Below are positions 9,049 through 17,789 of a DNA stretch of 64,000 nucleotides, in pieces. A program made the position numbers and the translations under genes. The stretch comes from Phaeobacter sp. J2-8 (lineage in GTDB: Bacteria; Pseudomonadota; Alphaproteobacteria; Rhodobacterales; Rhodobacteraceae): positions 310,001 through 374,000 of the forward strand of contig NZ_JALIEC010000003.1 of NCBI RefSeq assembly GCF_022867865.1, in the 5' to 3' direction. The notes under the pieces were generated by a model. That model was not told the origin of the DNA. It saw only the letters and a list, made by a program, of their open reading frames with translations, and searched no databases. How positions within the stretch are numbered: position 1 is the stretch's first letter; each line of letters starts with the position of its first letter.

Positions 9049-11708
9049 TCAAGGGCCTCCGTAACTTCTCGATTGGTGCCAGTGCCATACAGTTTGGCCC
9101 GGCCAAATTCAGCCATTGCCGCCACGGAACCGGCTTCTGCGGCCTGTCGGACGGCTGCGGTCGCTGCGGCCATGGTCTGCACATTTCGTGCCTCCGATTG
9201 CAGCAGACGTGCGTGCCGCCACAGGGCCTCGGGTTCGCCGGATGCCGTGGCACGCGCCAACAGTTGACGGAAATCCATCGACTGGTCAATGGCGCGTCTC
9301 ACTTCTGGCGGAGCGGCGAAATACCGCTCAAATGCGCGCGGAATATTGTCGGGTTGCGACACCAGTCCAGCGAAATGCCCGGCGGCGGCCTGGGCGTCAA
9401 AACCAGCCAGATCCGGTCGCGCCGTCAGGTCAAACAACCGCCAGCGTGCCGCAATGTCGTCGCCACGGTCACGGGCCACCACGTCGACCGGTGTCGGTGC
9501 GGCGCCGGTATCGAACACTTCCATTTGGGTGTCTGTGAACCGCAGTTTCGCCAACACATGTCCGCCACGCAGCACCAGCCCGATCCGACGCCAGTGATAG
9601 GCCATGTCGGGATTGTCCAGGATGGCATGGGCTTCGCCCAGCTCGCTGGTGTCCTTGGTCGAACAGGCCATCAGGCTGACCGCCCGGTCAAAGTAATCGT
9701 CGTATTGGCTGGGCGCGACATGGGGCAGGGCGAACATCAAGGCCAGGAAATCACCGCGTTCCTCGATGATTTGGGCAAACTCGGTGAACACAGCCGCTTC
9801 GGCCTCGGGCGTTTTGCCCAGACGTGCCAGCAGCCGGATTGCGGCACCTTCGCCGCGATAGCTGGCCTGACGCAACAAGCGGCGCACTTCGGTGGCCACG
9901 GCGGGGTCGGTGCCGTTGTCGTTGATCATCGCCACGGCCACATCCAGCGCCGAGGTCACACCGTTGTTCAGATAGACCCGGCGAAAGAATTCCAGCGCCA
10001 GCGCGCGTTCCGCCGGGTTGGTCGCCAGTTCAAACTCCAGCTTGGCGAATTCCTCAAGTCCCTTGTCGGAATTGTCGAGCCGATCGGCCCAGATCCGTTG
10101 CCGGGTTTCGGTGGCAATCGGGTCGATGTTGACCAATTCCAGATAGTTCGCCAGCGAGGTTGTGCGCCCGGCCAGCGCCTGACGTTGCAGATGCGCCAGG
10201 CTCCAGGGGTCTTTGTAGGGGTCCAGCGAAATCAGGTTTGTCGCGCTGACCTGCACGGTTTCATGTGCTGTCGCGCGAAAGGCGCGGGCCCAGGGCTCGG
10301 CCTGGTCCAAATGCGGCGCGGTGGGGATCTGACAGCGAAACAGTTTGTCCAGATCATCCATCGCATCGGCATCGCTGTGGCGCGTTGCCGCCAGCGTCAA
10401 AAGATCGACGGCCCGGTCCAATTGTGCCGGGGTGTCGCGATACCGCAGCAGACGCTCGGCCAAAAGCCGCATCCCCTCGGCGTCATCGCGCGCAACCGCG
10501 ATTTCCAACTGGGCAATCATCTGCGCTTCGCCGCCCCAGCGGCCAAGCCGGACCGCAATTTCCTTGGCCAGATCGGTGTAAATCGCCCCGGGGGCCGATG
10601 GAATCTGCGTAACCTCACGCAGGTAGGTCAGATAGGGGCTGGAGGGGCTGTTTTCCAAGGCGTCGATATTGACATCAAGCTGCAACAGCGGCGTCAGGGT
10701 CGGGCGTCTGCGACCGCGATCCTCGGCCTGATTGAAGGCCAGGATTTCGCGCAGCATGTCCAGGTCGACCCCGGCACTCTGCAGCTGGCCTTCGGCGCTG
10801 TCGTCAATTGCGATACCGCGCTCGACCGCACGCTGAAGATAGGCCAGCATTTCGTCGTTGTCCTGCTCGATCACGCCGGCGGCCAGATGGTGTTCCACCA
10901 CCCGCCATGCCGCCCGTGCCGATCCAAGATCGGCGGCAAACCGGTCCCAGGCCAAGGCGATGTCAGTGTTGCGATGAACAATGATGCCTTTGCGGTATTC
11001 TTGCGCGATGCGTTCGGCGCGGATGCAGATCTGGCTGTCCATCTGGCCCAGCAAACCGCCAAAGGCCATGGTTGCGGTCAGGTTGGCGGGTGCCTCCCAG
11101 CCGGGCAGGGGGCGGCCCTCGGCCATGCGGCGCGCGATGAACAGCAATGCATCGGCATTGCCGCCAAAACCAGCGTCGCGGATCAGATCAAGCGCCTGTT
11201 CCTCGTCGCGTTGCACGCCGATGCCGTTCAGAAAGAACTGCGCCAGTTTCATGCTTTGGGTATAGTTCAGCTCTGCGCGGCGCTCGTTCAGTTGCTGTAC
11301 CAGCCCGGCCTGCATCAATTCCCGCAGCCGACCGGCGTCGATATGCAATCCGATCAGATCAAGCGTTTCATCCATGCCGCCAAACCGCGCGTCAGCCTGC
11401 GACAGCCGTTTGCGCAGCGCGACGATGAAATCAAAATAGCGGTTCGGGTCTTCGGCCTGATATCGGCGAATGTCGCGTTGCAGGAACCGAACACGCTCAA
11501 TGGTGGTCAGTTCGCCATCAGATCCCGGTCCGGGCGCGTCAGAGATCAGCTCTTCGGGACCGTCGCCGCCACAAAGGTTCTGTTGTTCGACCGGCGGCGG
11601 CAAAAAGGCAAAGTCCAGCGGCGCGGCCGTGGCTGCGGCAGGAAGGTTCAGGGCCAGGACCGCCGTAGCGACCAGAGCGTGCGGGATTTGACGTTTTATC
11701 GCGAACAT
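8976..11708 (-). CDS. Large periplasmic Sel1/TPR-type alpha-solenoid protein (AlgK-like)
   Basis: A 910-residue protein starting at the ATG at 11708, where a signal peptide runs to about TAAAPLD. The frame extends 24 residues further upstream without good signal properties. The chain is made of helical repeats throughout; the last (residues 865-910, AEFGRAKLYGTG and EALEWLDKAAAGG) is a clear Sel1-like repeat. In the alginate operon AlgK is a Sel1-rich outer-membrane lipoprotein that links the inner and outer membrane complexes. This protein is about twice as long and has no lipobox cysteine. It overlaps the end of the algX-like gene by 13 bp. Its position and fold make it the likely AlgK counterpart, but direct homology is not shown. 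Confidence 0.65.
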   Translation of the reverse strand: MFAIKRQIPHALVATAVLALNLPAAATAAPLDFAFLPPPVEQQNLCGGDGPEELISDAPGPGSDGELTTIERVRFLQRDIRRYQAEDPNRYFDFIVALRKRLSQADARFGGMDETLDLIGLHIDAGRLRELMQAGLVQQLNERRAELNYTQSMKLAQFFLNGIGVQRDEEQALDLIRDAGFGGNADALLFIARRMAEGRPLPGWEAPANLTATMAFGGLLGQMDSQICIRAERIAQEYRKGIIVHRNTDIALAWDRFAADLGSARAAWRVVEHHLAAGVIEQDNDEMLAYLQRAVERGIAIDDSAEGQLQSAGVDLDMLREILAFNQAEDRGRRRPTLTPLLQLDVNIDALENSPSSPYLTYLREVTQIPSAPGAIYTDLAKEIAVRLGRWGGEAQMIAQLEIAVARDDAEGMRLLAERLLRYRDTPAQLDRAVDLLTLAATRHSDADAMDDLDKLFRCQIPTAPHLDQAEPWARAFRATAHETVQVSATNLISLDPYKDPWSLAHLQRQALAGRTTSLANYLELVNIDPIATETRQRIWADRLDNSDKGLEEFAKLEFELATNPAERALALEFFRRVYLNNGVTSALDVAVAMINDNGTDPAVATEVRRLLRQASYRGEGAAIRLLARLGKTPEAEAAVFTEFAQIIEERGDFLALMFALPHVAPSQYDDYFDRAVSLMACSTKDTSELGEAHAILDNPDMAYHWRRIGLVLRGGHVLAKLRFTDTQMEVFDTGAAPTPVDVVARDRGDDIAARWRLFDLTARPDLAGFDAQAAAGHFAGLVSQPDNIPRAFERYFAAPPEVRRAIDQSMDFRQLLARATASGEPEALWRHARLLQSEARNVQTMAAATAAVRQAAEAGSVAAMAEFGRAKLYGTGTNREVTEALEWLDKAAAGGNQEAGELARQLRLR

Positions 11709-12994
11709 AGGCGCATCTCGGTGTTGTCTCCCAATGTCGCGTCCAGCGTGACAGTGACGTTGCGGGCCCCTTCGGGCCAAAGCCCGGACATCGGTACATA
11801 AAACCGCCCGGTGGGCAGCTGTGCCGGGTGGCGGGTGATTTCGCGGCTGCGGCTGCGGCCCTGATTGTCGTGCCAGGTGAACACCGCGCGGCGGGCCTGG
11901 GCGCCGTCGGCGTCGATGAACAGGATCTTGTCATGTTGGTCGCTGACCGACGACAGATCGGCGTTGACCCGGTCGCGGCTGCCGCCTTCGCGGCTGACGG
12001 TCAGGCCAAGATCACAACTGCCACGCGCTGCGGCAATCAATTCCAGCATTCTTTGGTCGTCGCTCAGACCGGGCGCTTCGGCCAGGGGCAATTCCCAGAC
12101 GATGATACTGGGGCGGGCCTGTTGAAATTCGGCGGAGGTCAGATAGGTCGAAATCGCAGCAAAGGCGCCACCACCGGGCACGGAATACTGGATCACCTGA
12201 ATGCCGGTCTCTTCCGCCAGGAAACCGGCGAAATTGGCTTCGGGCGTGTCGGAATGGGCGCTGCCCACCAATGCAATCACGCCCTGTGGGCCATCGCCGG
12301 TCGAGGCGCGTGTGGTTGCAAATGTCTCGGTTGTGGCCTCGGGCAGGGGTTCGGCGCAATATTGCTGCCGCACCAGTCGGCTGTGCGATTCGACATTGGC
12401 GCTGCCGGTGGGGCGGGTTTGAAACCGGTTTCGGGCCAGTGCCTCGATGCCGGGGACCGCCGCGATCGCCCGGGCAATGGCCCGCGCCGCGAGCTGTGCC
12501 CCCGCAGCGTTCAACCGGGGATCGGCGCGAAAGAACGACAAGGGCGCATTCGCCGGGGCCATTTCCGCCCGCAGATCAACCGCGCGCACACCGGCCTCGT
12601 GCAATTTTCCAAGGTCATCAAGATAGACCGTGGTGGCCAGCGAATAATCAAAGCCGAAATCCATCGCTTCGGGGGACAGATACCGGGGCAGGGCCAGCGG
12701 CTTGGTCGGCACCGGCGCATAGATCAATGCTGTGCCCTTGGCCGCCAGTGCCTGGCTCAATTCAGCCAGATCAGCCACAGTTTCCGGGGTCATCGGGTGC
12801 ATATTGGAAAGATCGGGCGAAATGCGGAAAAACACGCCGTCGCGCCCTTCGACCGATGCCAGATATTGCGACCCCGCGAGATCGCGGCAGCCATATTGTG
12901 ATTGTGCCGCTGCCGGACCAACCAAAGTGCCGGTCAGGGCCACACCGATCAGCGCCGCACCAAACCGTTCAAGAAGTCTCATCTGCCGTGCCAT
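11696..12994 (-). CDS. algX: AlgX/AlgJ-like SGNH protein without the catalytic residues
   Basis: A 432-residue protein with a signal peptide (about 1-30, ending GPAAAQS). YAPVPTKPLALPRY, FFRADPRLNAAGAQLAA, ALVGSAHSDTPEANFAGFL and IIVWELPLA correspond to conserved blocks of AlgX/AlgJ acetyltransferases. In Pseudomonas AlgX the catalytic set is Asp174-x-His176 and Ser269. The equivalent positions here read DPR (158-160) and G-S-A (Ala246), so the histidine and the serine nucleophile are both missing. The protein probably cannot acetylate but could still bind polymer or hold the complex together. It follows the 254-residue gene after 3 bp. Confidence 0.7.
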   Translation of the reverse strand: MARQMRLLERFGAALIGVALTGTLVGPAAAQSQYGCRDLAGSQYLASVEGRDGVFFRISPDLSNMHPMTPETVADLAELSQALAAKGTALIYAPVPTKPLALPRYLSPEAMDFGFDYSLATTVYLDDLGKLHEAGVRAVDLRAEMAPANAPLSFFRADPRLNAAGAQLAARAIARAIAAVPGIEALARNRFQTRPTGSANVESHSRLVRQQYCAEPLPEATTETFATTRASTGDGPQGVIALVGSAHSDTPEANFAGFLAEETGIQVIQYSVPGGGAFAAISTYLTSAEFQQARPSIIVWELPLAEAPGLSDDQRMLELIAAARGSCDLGLTVSREGGSRDRVNADLSSVSDQHDKILFIDADGAQARRAVFTWHDNQGRSRSREITRHPAQLPTGRFYVPMSGLWPEGARNVTVTLDATLGDNTEMRLCSR

Positions 12995-12997
12995 CCC

Positions 12998-13762
12998 TTA
13001 ATTCACCGCAAGCGCGTTGCGCCGTGCTTTGGCCTGTTCGGCAAGGCTGAACGCCATTGCCCGTATCGCCAGATCTCCCCGCCGGTCTGCGATTTCCAGA
13101 TATCCCAATACCCGGTTCAGCTCAGCTCTGTTCAGATCGGTCCGGCCCATGTCCTTCATCGCGAGGGACAGGACCATGCGGCCGTTCCCGGTGCTGCTTA
13201 GCGCGACAATGCGGTCGCGCGTGGCGTCCGACATCGGGCCAAACAGCTGGTCCGGGCCGTTCAACGCCACCATTGCATCCTGTGCCTGGGTATTTCCGGC
13301 CCAGGCATGGGCGTAAAGCACCCGAATATATTGCGAAATCCGGCTGCTGGGTTCTGTGGCGGGCGACAGGAAATACAGCGCGCCGATCATGTCATCCAAC
13401 ATGCCCTTGCGCCCGGCCCCTGCTGCGATGCTGGCATAATAGGCCAGATCGGACGCATTTTGCGCCACGCCACGTTGGCGCAGGATCTTGGTCAGTTTCA
13501 GCGCGGCAAGCCCGTCTTTCTGATTGGCCAAAGCGCGCAGATCGTCTTCGGCCATTGGGGCGCCCGACACCATTTCCTTGCGCAATTGACGCAAGGCCGT
13601 GGTGGGCAATTGCCGCGTGCTGGTGATGCCACGATCCACCACAACCGAAATCCGGCGCGATTCCGCGCTGGAGGGCAGGGTCAGGGATTGGGCCGCAACA
13701 TCGCTCAGCGGCACCAGCCCGGCCAAAACGATGGCCAATGATTTGGTCCAGCCCCTCACCAT
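12998..13762 (-). CDS. Hypothetical periplasmic helical protein in alginate-type operon
   Basis: A 254-residue protein beginning at the ATG at 13762, 4 bp after the algG-like stop. The first 25 residues form a signal peptide (WTKSLAIVLAGLVPLSDVAAQ). The mature part is rich in Ala/Leu helices with short Sel1-like spacing (for example LRALANQKDGLAALKLTKIL and YYASIAAGAGRKGM), suggesting a small alpha-solenoid. I cannot match it to a named Alg protein. Its place between algG and algX suggests a periplasmic scaffold role. Confidence 0.6.
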   Translation of the reverse strand: MVRGWTKSLAIVLAGLVPLSDVAAQSLTLPSSAESRRISVVVDRGITSTRQLPTTALRQLRKEMVSGAPMAEDDLRALANQKDGLAALKLTKILRQRGVAQNASDLAYYASIAAGAGRKGMLDDMIGALYFLSPATEPSSRISQYIRVLYAHAWAGNTQAQDAMVALNGPDQLFGPMSDATRDRIVALSSTGNGRMVLSLAMKDMGRTDLNRAELNRVLGYLEIADRRGDLAIRAMAFSLAEQAKARRNALAVN

Positions 13763-13766
13763 GGCC

Positions 13767-15296
13767 CTAGCTCGCGCTTTCGCAGTTGCGCACCAGGTCG
13801 GTGATCGGAACCGGTCCGGCCGCATCCAGCGCAATTGGCGTCTCACCGGTCACATCCGCGGCCACAAACCGGGCCTGTGGTGACAGATCGCCAGAGAAGA
13901 ATTTCGGAAATTGCGCCGAAAAGTCGTTGCCTTCCAGAAGGACCGCCGCCGCAGTTGCGGTGGCAATGCCGGAACCGTTGGAATCCAGTACGTTGCCTGC
14001 AATGCGGGTGACGGCGCGTTTCGGTTGGCCAGAGACCCAGATCCCGGCGCTTTTGTTGTCCACCAGATAGTTTCCGGCCAGATATGCATCCAGGCTGCGG
14101 CGGACTTCGATGCCTTTTTGGCGGTTGGAAATCAGGAAGTTTCCAATCACCTCGGTGCAACTTGCGCGGTCGACCTTGATGCCACCGCCGCCCCGTGCCC
14201 AGACAATATTGTCTTTGACCAGGGTGTTGTCGGCGGCCTGTTTGATCAGGATGCCGGCACGGTCGCCTTTGAGGATCGCATTGCCCGCCAGCACCGTGCC
14301 CACCGCGCCATCCAGAACCCGGATCGCATTGGTGTTGGATTTGCCGGTGATGATATTGGCGGAAATGGTGGTGTTGCGGCTGTGTTGCACGACCAAAGCG
14401 GCGCTGCCGGCGTCGATGATGCGGTTGTTGTCGATGGTCAGATTGCTGGCTGCCTGGATCGAAATCCGCTGCACCCGTTCGATCACGCTGTCGATGATGA
14501 AAGAGGCGGCTGCGGGCCGGTCCAGCGCAGAACGCGCCACGGACAGGCCGGAAAACTTCACCGAGCCGCCAAAGCCAAGATCGGAGATCTGCGCATTGCG
14601 CATCTGCATCGTACCCGGGCCGGATGTGGTGATGAAGGGCGCGAATTCTTCGTTGTAGGGGCTTTGCGTGCCGACACCGTGAATCCCGGCGCCATCCACG
14701 ATCAACCGACCGAAATTCAGGATAAACGCCCCATGGCGGCGCGACAGTTGCAGCACCTCATTGGCGTTCAAATGCAATTCCGCGTCATGCCAAAGGATCA
14801 ACGGCGCATGAAGTTCGACCACGTTGCCCTGGGCGACTGCGCCTGTACCCATGATCCGGGTCAGATCCGCCAATCCCAGACTGCCACGTTCGACAATGAC
14901 GGCATGCACGCCGTTTTCTTCCTGTGCATCGAGCACGGCACTGTTGTCATCATGGCCAAAAGCCTGGGCGAGCAGACCCAGTGCAATCCGCAGGTCAAAC
15001 CGGTCAGTGGCAAGGGCCGCTTCTCCGCGCGGTGCCAGCGGCACAAGGCCGGGTACGGCGGGCAGGGGGAACCCGGCAGAGCCAAGCATTTCACGTGCCC
15101 GGCGGTGGGCCCGGCCGTCAGCTTCGGTTGCGATCGCCAGCCGTTCGACGGCAATGCGGCGCAATTGGCCCGGGCTGTCCGGTGCGGCGGCCAGCGGTGA
15201 TGTCACTGCCAGCATCGCTGTCAGAAACGCCCCAAGCGCCGCCAGCCGTCTGGCTGGCGACGTCCGGGTCACCGATATGGCGGTTTCACGATGCAT
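13767..15296 (-). CDS. algG: AlgG-like right-handed beta-helix protein, epimerase motif absent
   Basis: A 509-residue exported protein (hydrophobic segment about 16-38 ending LAAAPDS), close to the usual AlgG length. The middle has the AlgG-like LILWHDAELHLNANEVLQLS and FILNFGRLIVDGAGI stretch. The C-terminal half (about 250-470) is a series of NosD/CASH-type beta-helix turns with recurring N-x-I and GI patterns. Mannuronan C5-epimerases carry a DPHD motif in the helix. At the equivalent place here the sequence reads VVQH (302-305) and DPHD occurs nowhere. The fold is kept but epimerase activity is doubtful. It overlaps the algA-like gene by 11 bp. Confidence 0.7.
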   Translation of the reverse strand: MHRETAISVTRTSPARRLAALGAFLTAMLAVTSPLAAAPDSPGQLRRIAVERLAIATEADGRAHRRAREMLGSAGFPLPAVPGLVPLAPRGEAALATDRFDLRIALGLLAQAFGHDDNSAVLDAQEENGVHAVIVERGSLGLADLTRIMGTGAVAQGNVVELHAPLILWHDAELHLNANEVLQLSRRHGAFILNFGRLIVDGAGIHGVGTQSPYNEEFAPFITTSGPGTMQMRNAQISDLGFGGSVKFSGLSVARSALDRPAAASFIIDSVIERVQRISIQAASNLTIDNNRIIDAGSAALVVQHSRNTTISANIITGKSNTNAIRVLDGAVGTVLAGNAILKGDRAGILIKQAADNTLVKDNIVWARGGGGIKVDRASCTEVIGNFLISNRQKGIEVRRSLDAYLAGNYLVDNKSAGIWVSGQPKRAVTRIAGNVLDSNGSGIATATAAAVLLEGNDFSAQFPKFFSGDLSPQARFVAADVTGETPIALDAAGPVPITDLVRNCESAS

Positions 15297-16689
15297 AACG
15301 GGCGCTGCTTGCCAGATCCTGCAGTTGCGACTGCGCGGCGATCGTGATGACCATGACCTCGATCATGCCATCGGTCGGATTGGACAGCGTGGTTGGCGTG
15401 GTTTCACAAAGCTCGCGACGGTCGCCTTCGCCCATCCGCGCCTGTGTGCGGCCATTGGTCAGCAACACTTCGCCGGTTGTGATGATCGCCTCGCGGCCCG
15501 GCGCAGGGTCAAGCCGCATGGTCGCGCCCGGTTTCACACTGACGGTGCACATCGTCATGTGATCACGTTCCATGATCTGACAGATGTGGCCCCATTCGAA
15601 ATCGCTGCGTTGGTGCTTTTCGGCTTCGACGCGCGAGGTGGATTTCAGGTGCTGCGCCACTTTCTTGACCGATTGGCAATGCCCGACCTTTGTCACCAGC
15701 AACGCATCGGCGGTGTCGACCACAATGATGTCTTCCAGTCCCACACAGGTCACAAGCCGGGTTTCCGACCGCACCATGCAGTTTTTGGTTTCCACCTGGA
15801 TCACATCGCCCTGAATGACATTGCCCTGGGCATCGGCATTGGAAATGCCATACATCGCAGTCCAGCTGCCGACATCGCTCCAATCCACATCCAGTGGGCA
15901 CAGCGCGATCTTGCGGGTGCGTTCGAATACGGCCGTTTCGGTCGGCTCGTCATCGGCAAGCGCAAAGGCGTCGGCGTCAAGCAACAGCCCTTCGGGCGTT
16001 TCCTTGCCACCGGCAACGGCCTTTTTCACATGCTCAAGCGTTTCGGGGTCGTATTGGGCATATTCCTCGATGATGGTCGAGGCCTTGAACAGGCTGATGC
16101 CCGAGGCCCAGTAAGCAATGTCGCTTTCAACCAGCAGACGCGCCTTGCGGGTGGGCGGCTTTTCAACAAAGCGTTCGACCTCGCGCAGGGCAGGGTGGGC
16201 AAAGATCGGCCCGCCATCGGTGATGTAGCCAAACCCGGTTTCGGCATAACGCGGCTTGATACCAAAGGTGATGATATAGCCGTCTTCTGCCGCCGCGCGC
16301 ACCGCAAGGATGGCGCTGTTGATGTCGCCTTCGATCACGTGATCGGCGGGCACAACCAGCATAAGCGCATCGGGGTCTTTTTCCATCTGACGCAGGGCCG
16401 CCGACAGAACCGCAGGACCGGTGTTGCGACCCATCGGTTCCAGGATGACATCCGCGCCGCGCCCAATTTGCTGCAATTGACGGTGCAACATCAGCGTGTG
16501 TTTGGCCGAAGAGACAACCAGTGGCGTGCCGAACCCCTCAGAGGAATGGCGGTCGATCGCTGTCTGAAAGAAGGTCAGAGAAGCGGCGTCGCCAACACGC
16601 TGGAATTGTTTCGGGCTTTGCGTGCGGGAGATGGGCCAAAGCCGTGTCCCGTTTCCACCGCAGATGATCAGAGGTGTGATCTCTTTCAT
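15286..16689 (-). CDS. algA: AlgA-like mannose-1-phosphate guanylyltransferase with degenerate isomerase half
   Basis: A 467-residue bifunctional-type enzyme. The guanylyltransferase half is intact: pyrophosphorylase signature GGNGTRLWPISRTQSPKQF (11-29), LVVPADHVI, a FVEKP-type lysine motif (RFVEKPPTRK) and DWSDVGSW. It makes GDP-mannose for AlgD. The C-terminal cupin should hold the phosphomannose isomerase zinc site (QxHxHR...EHW), but residues 392-401 read RLDPAPGREA, with no histidine ligands. Mannose-6-phosphate would then have to come from another isomerase, and phosphomannomutase from elsewhere. It starts 2 bp after alg44. Confidence 0.85.
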   Translation of the reverse strand: MKEITPLIICGGNGTRLWPISRTQSPKQFQRVGDAASLTFFQTAIDRHSSEGFGTPLVVSSAKHTLMLHRQLQQIGRGADVILEPMGRNTGPAVLSAALRQMEKDPDALMLVVPADHVIEGDINSAILAVRAAAEDGYIITFGIKPRYAETGFGYITDGGPIFAHPALREVERFVEKPPTRKARLLVESDIAYWASGISLFKASTIIEEYAQYDPETLEHVKKAVAGGKETPEGLLLDADAFALADDEPTETAVFERTRKIALCPLDVDWSDVGSWTAMYGISNADAQGNVIQGDVIQVETKNCMVRSETRLVTCVGLEDIIVVDTADALLVTKVGHCQSVKKVAQHLKSTSRVEAEKHQRSDFEWGHICQIMERDHMTMCTVSVKPGATMRLDPAPGREAIITTGEVLLTNGRTQARMGEGDRRELCETTPTTLSNPTDGMIEVMVITIAAQSQLQDLASSARYAS

Positions 16690-16691
16690 TG

Positions 16692-17780
16692 TCAGTTGTT
16701 CCCGTTGTCAAATGGCTTGGCAAAAATTGCCTTGGAAAGCCGCACCCGCGCGGATTTCCCGATGTCATCGGCGGTGAGGGCGCCGGGTATTGGCTCCATG
16801 CGCACGGGCAGGAAAATGTCGCCGTTTTCCGCTGCGGCGCTGGTGGCCGATGTCAGGATGACACGCGCGGGAATGGCCCGACCGTCATCCATGATCAGAT
16901 GGACGTTCTCGCCGCTCATCGCGCGCGACAGACCTTCTGTGCTCATTTGTGTTTGAACGCTGACTTTGTCGTCCTGGCCGTACAGTGTCAGGATGCTGTC
17001 ACCGGGCAGGACAGTGGCGCCTTCGAACATGCCGTCGGTCACAGCCACCTCACAGTCGCAAGGGGACTGGAAGTTCAGCACATCGCCGGTGGTGGCAGAC
17101 AGCGAATAAAGCACTTCGCCTTGCTTGGCCTCACTGTTGAGGTACAGCACCTGACCGCCGCCGGTGGCGCGCATTTCATTGCCCGCGCGCATGATGAACA
17201 CCGGGCGCAGCTCGTAGTTGGTGGTATAGCGCGAATAGAGCGAATAAAGCGCAACCAGGATCAGCCCGGCCGACAGGGTCGCTGCGGCAATGCTTTTGAT
17301 CCGGCGGCGCAGGTCGGCTTTGGCACCGCCCTTGGCGGCGGGTTCTTTGGGCTGGGTCGGGCCGGTATAGGCCATCATCGAGCCCAGCGAAACGACGTCG
17401 CCGGCAATATAGGTGTTCAGAATATAGCGCAGCTGCGGCAAATGCGGCCCGGTCGGGTCGATGAATTGCAGCATCAAATCGCCGTCCGCACCATTGGCAA
17501 TCACCCGTGCTTCGGGAAACAGCGTGATGGTGAAGCCACCAAAGTCAAACCGAAGTCGCACGGCCTGGCGGCTGCCAAACAATGTGGTCGAGATTGGCCC
17601 TGTAGCTTCGACATAAGCGGCGGTGACGGAAATGCCATTGCCACTGAAACGGGCATCGCCAATCTGCGCGGTAAAGGGAACCGGCAGAATAGGATGCTCA
17701 TTGTCGAACCCGAATTCACTGGGAATATGGGGCGGTGGCGGGGTGCCGTTCGAATTATTATTATTGGTTCTGTCGAGCAT
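16692..17780 (-). CDS. alg44: Alg44-like polymerase co-protein without a recognisable c-di-GMP motif
   Basis: A 362-residue protein with an N-terminal beta domain (about 25-135), one membrane span (about 164-182) and a periplasmic membrane-fusion-like domain. QLRYILNTYIAGDVVSLG and the SPCDC motif (239-243) match Alg44 of Pseudomonas closely. Alg44 normally has a PilZ domain whose RxxxR and D/NxSxxG residues bind c-di-GMP to switch on alginate polymerisation. In this protein neither motif is present around residues 27-60. It may be constitutive or respond to another signal. Low-complexity Asn/Pro residues mark the N-terminus. Confidence 0.78.
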   Translation of the reverse strand: MLDRTNNNNSNGTPPPPHIPSEFGFDNEHPILPVPFTAQIGDARFSGNGISVTAAYVEATGPISTTLFGSRQAVRLRFDFGGFTITLFPEARVIANGADGDLMLQFIDPTGPHLPQLRYILNTYIAGDVVSLGSMMAYTGPTQPKEPAAKGGAKADLRRRIKSIAAATLSAGLILVALYSLYSRYTTNYELRPVFIMRAGNEMRATGGGQVLYLNSEAKQGEVLYSLSATTGDVLNFQSPCDCEVAVTDGMFEGATVLPGDSILTLYGQDDKVSVQTQMSTEGLSRAMSGENVHLIMDDGRAIPARVILTSATSAAAENGDIFLPVRMEPIPGALTADDIGKSARVRLSKAIFAKPFDNGNN

Positions 17781-17789
17781 GATGTTGCC

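Noticed and set aside
8904-11801. Plus-strand open frame of 965 codons
   Set aside because: It is exactly opposite the AlgK-like gene, which has a signal peptide, Sel1 repeats and fits the operon. The antisense frame has repetitive Gly/Gln/His composition typical of a shadow in GC-rich DNA.
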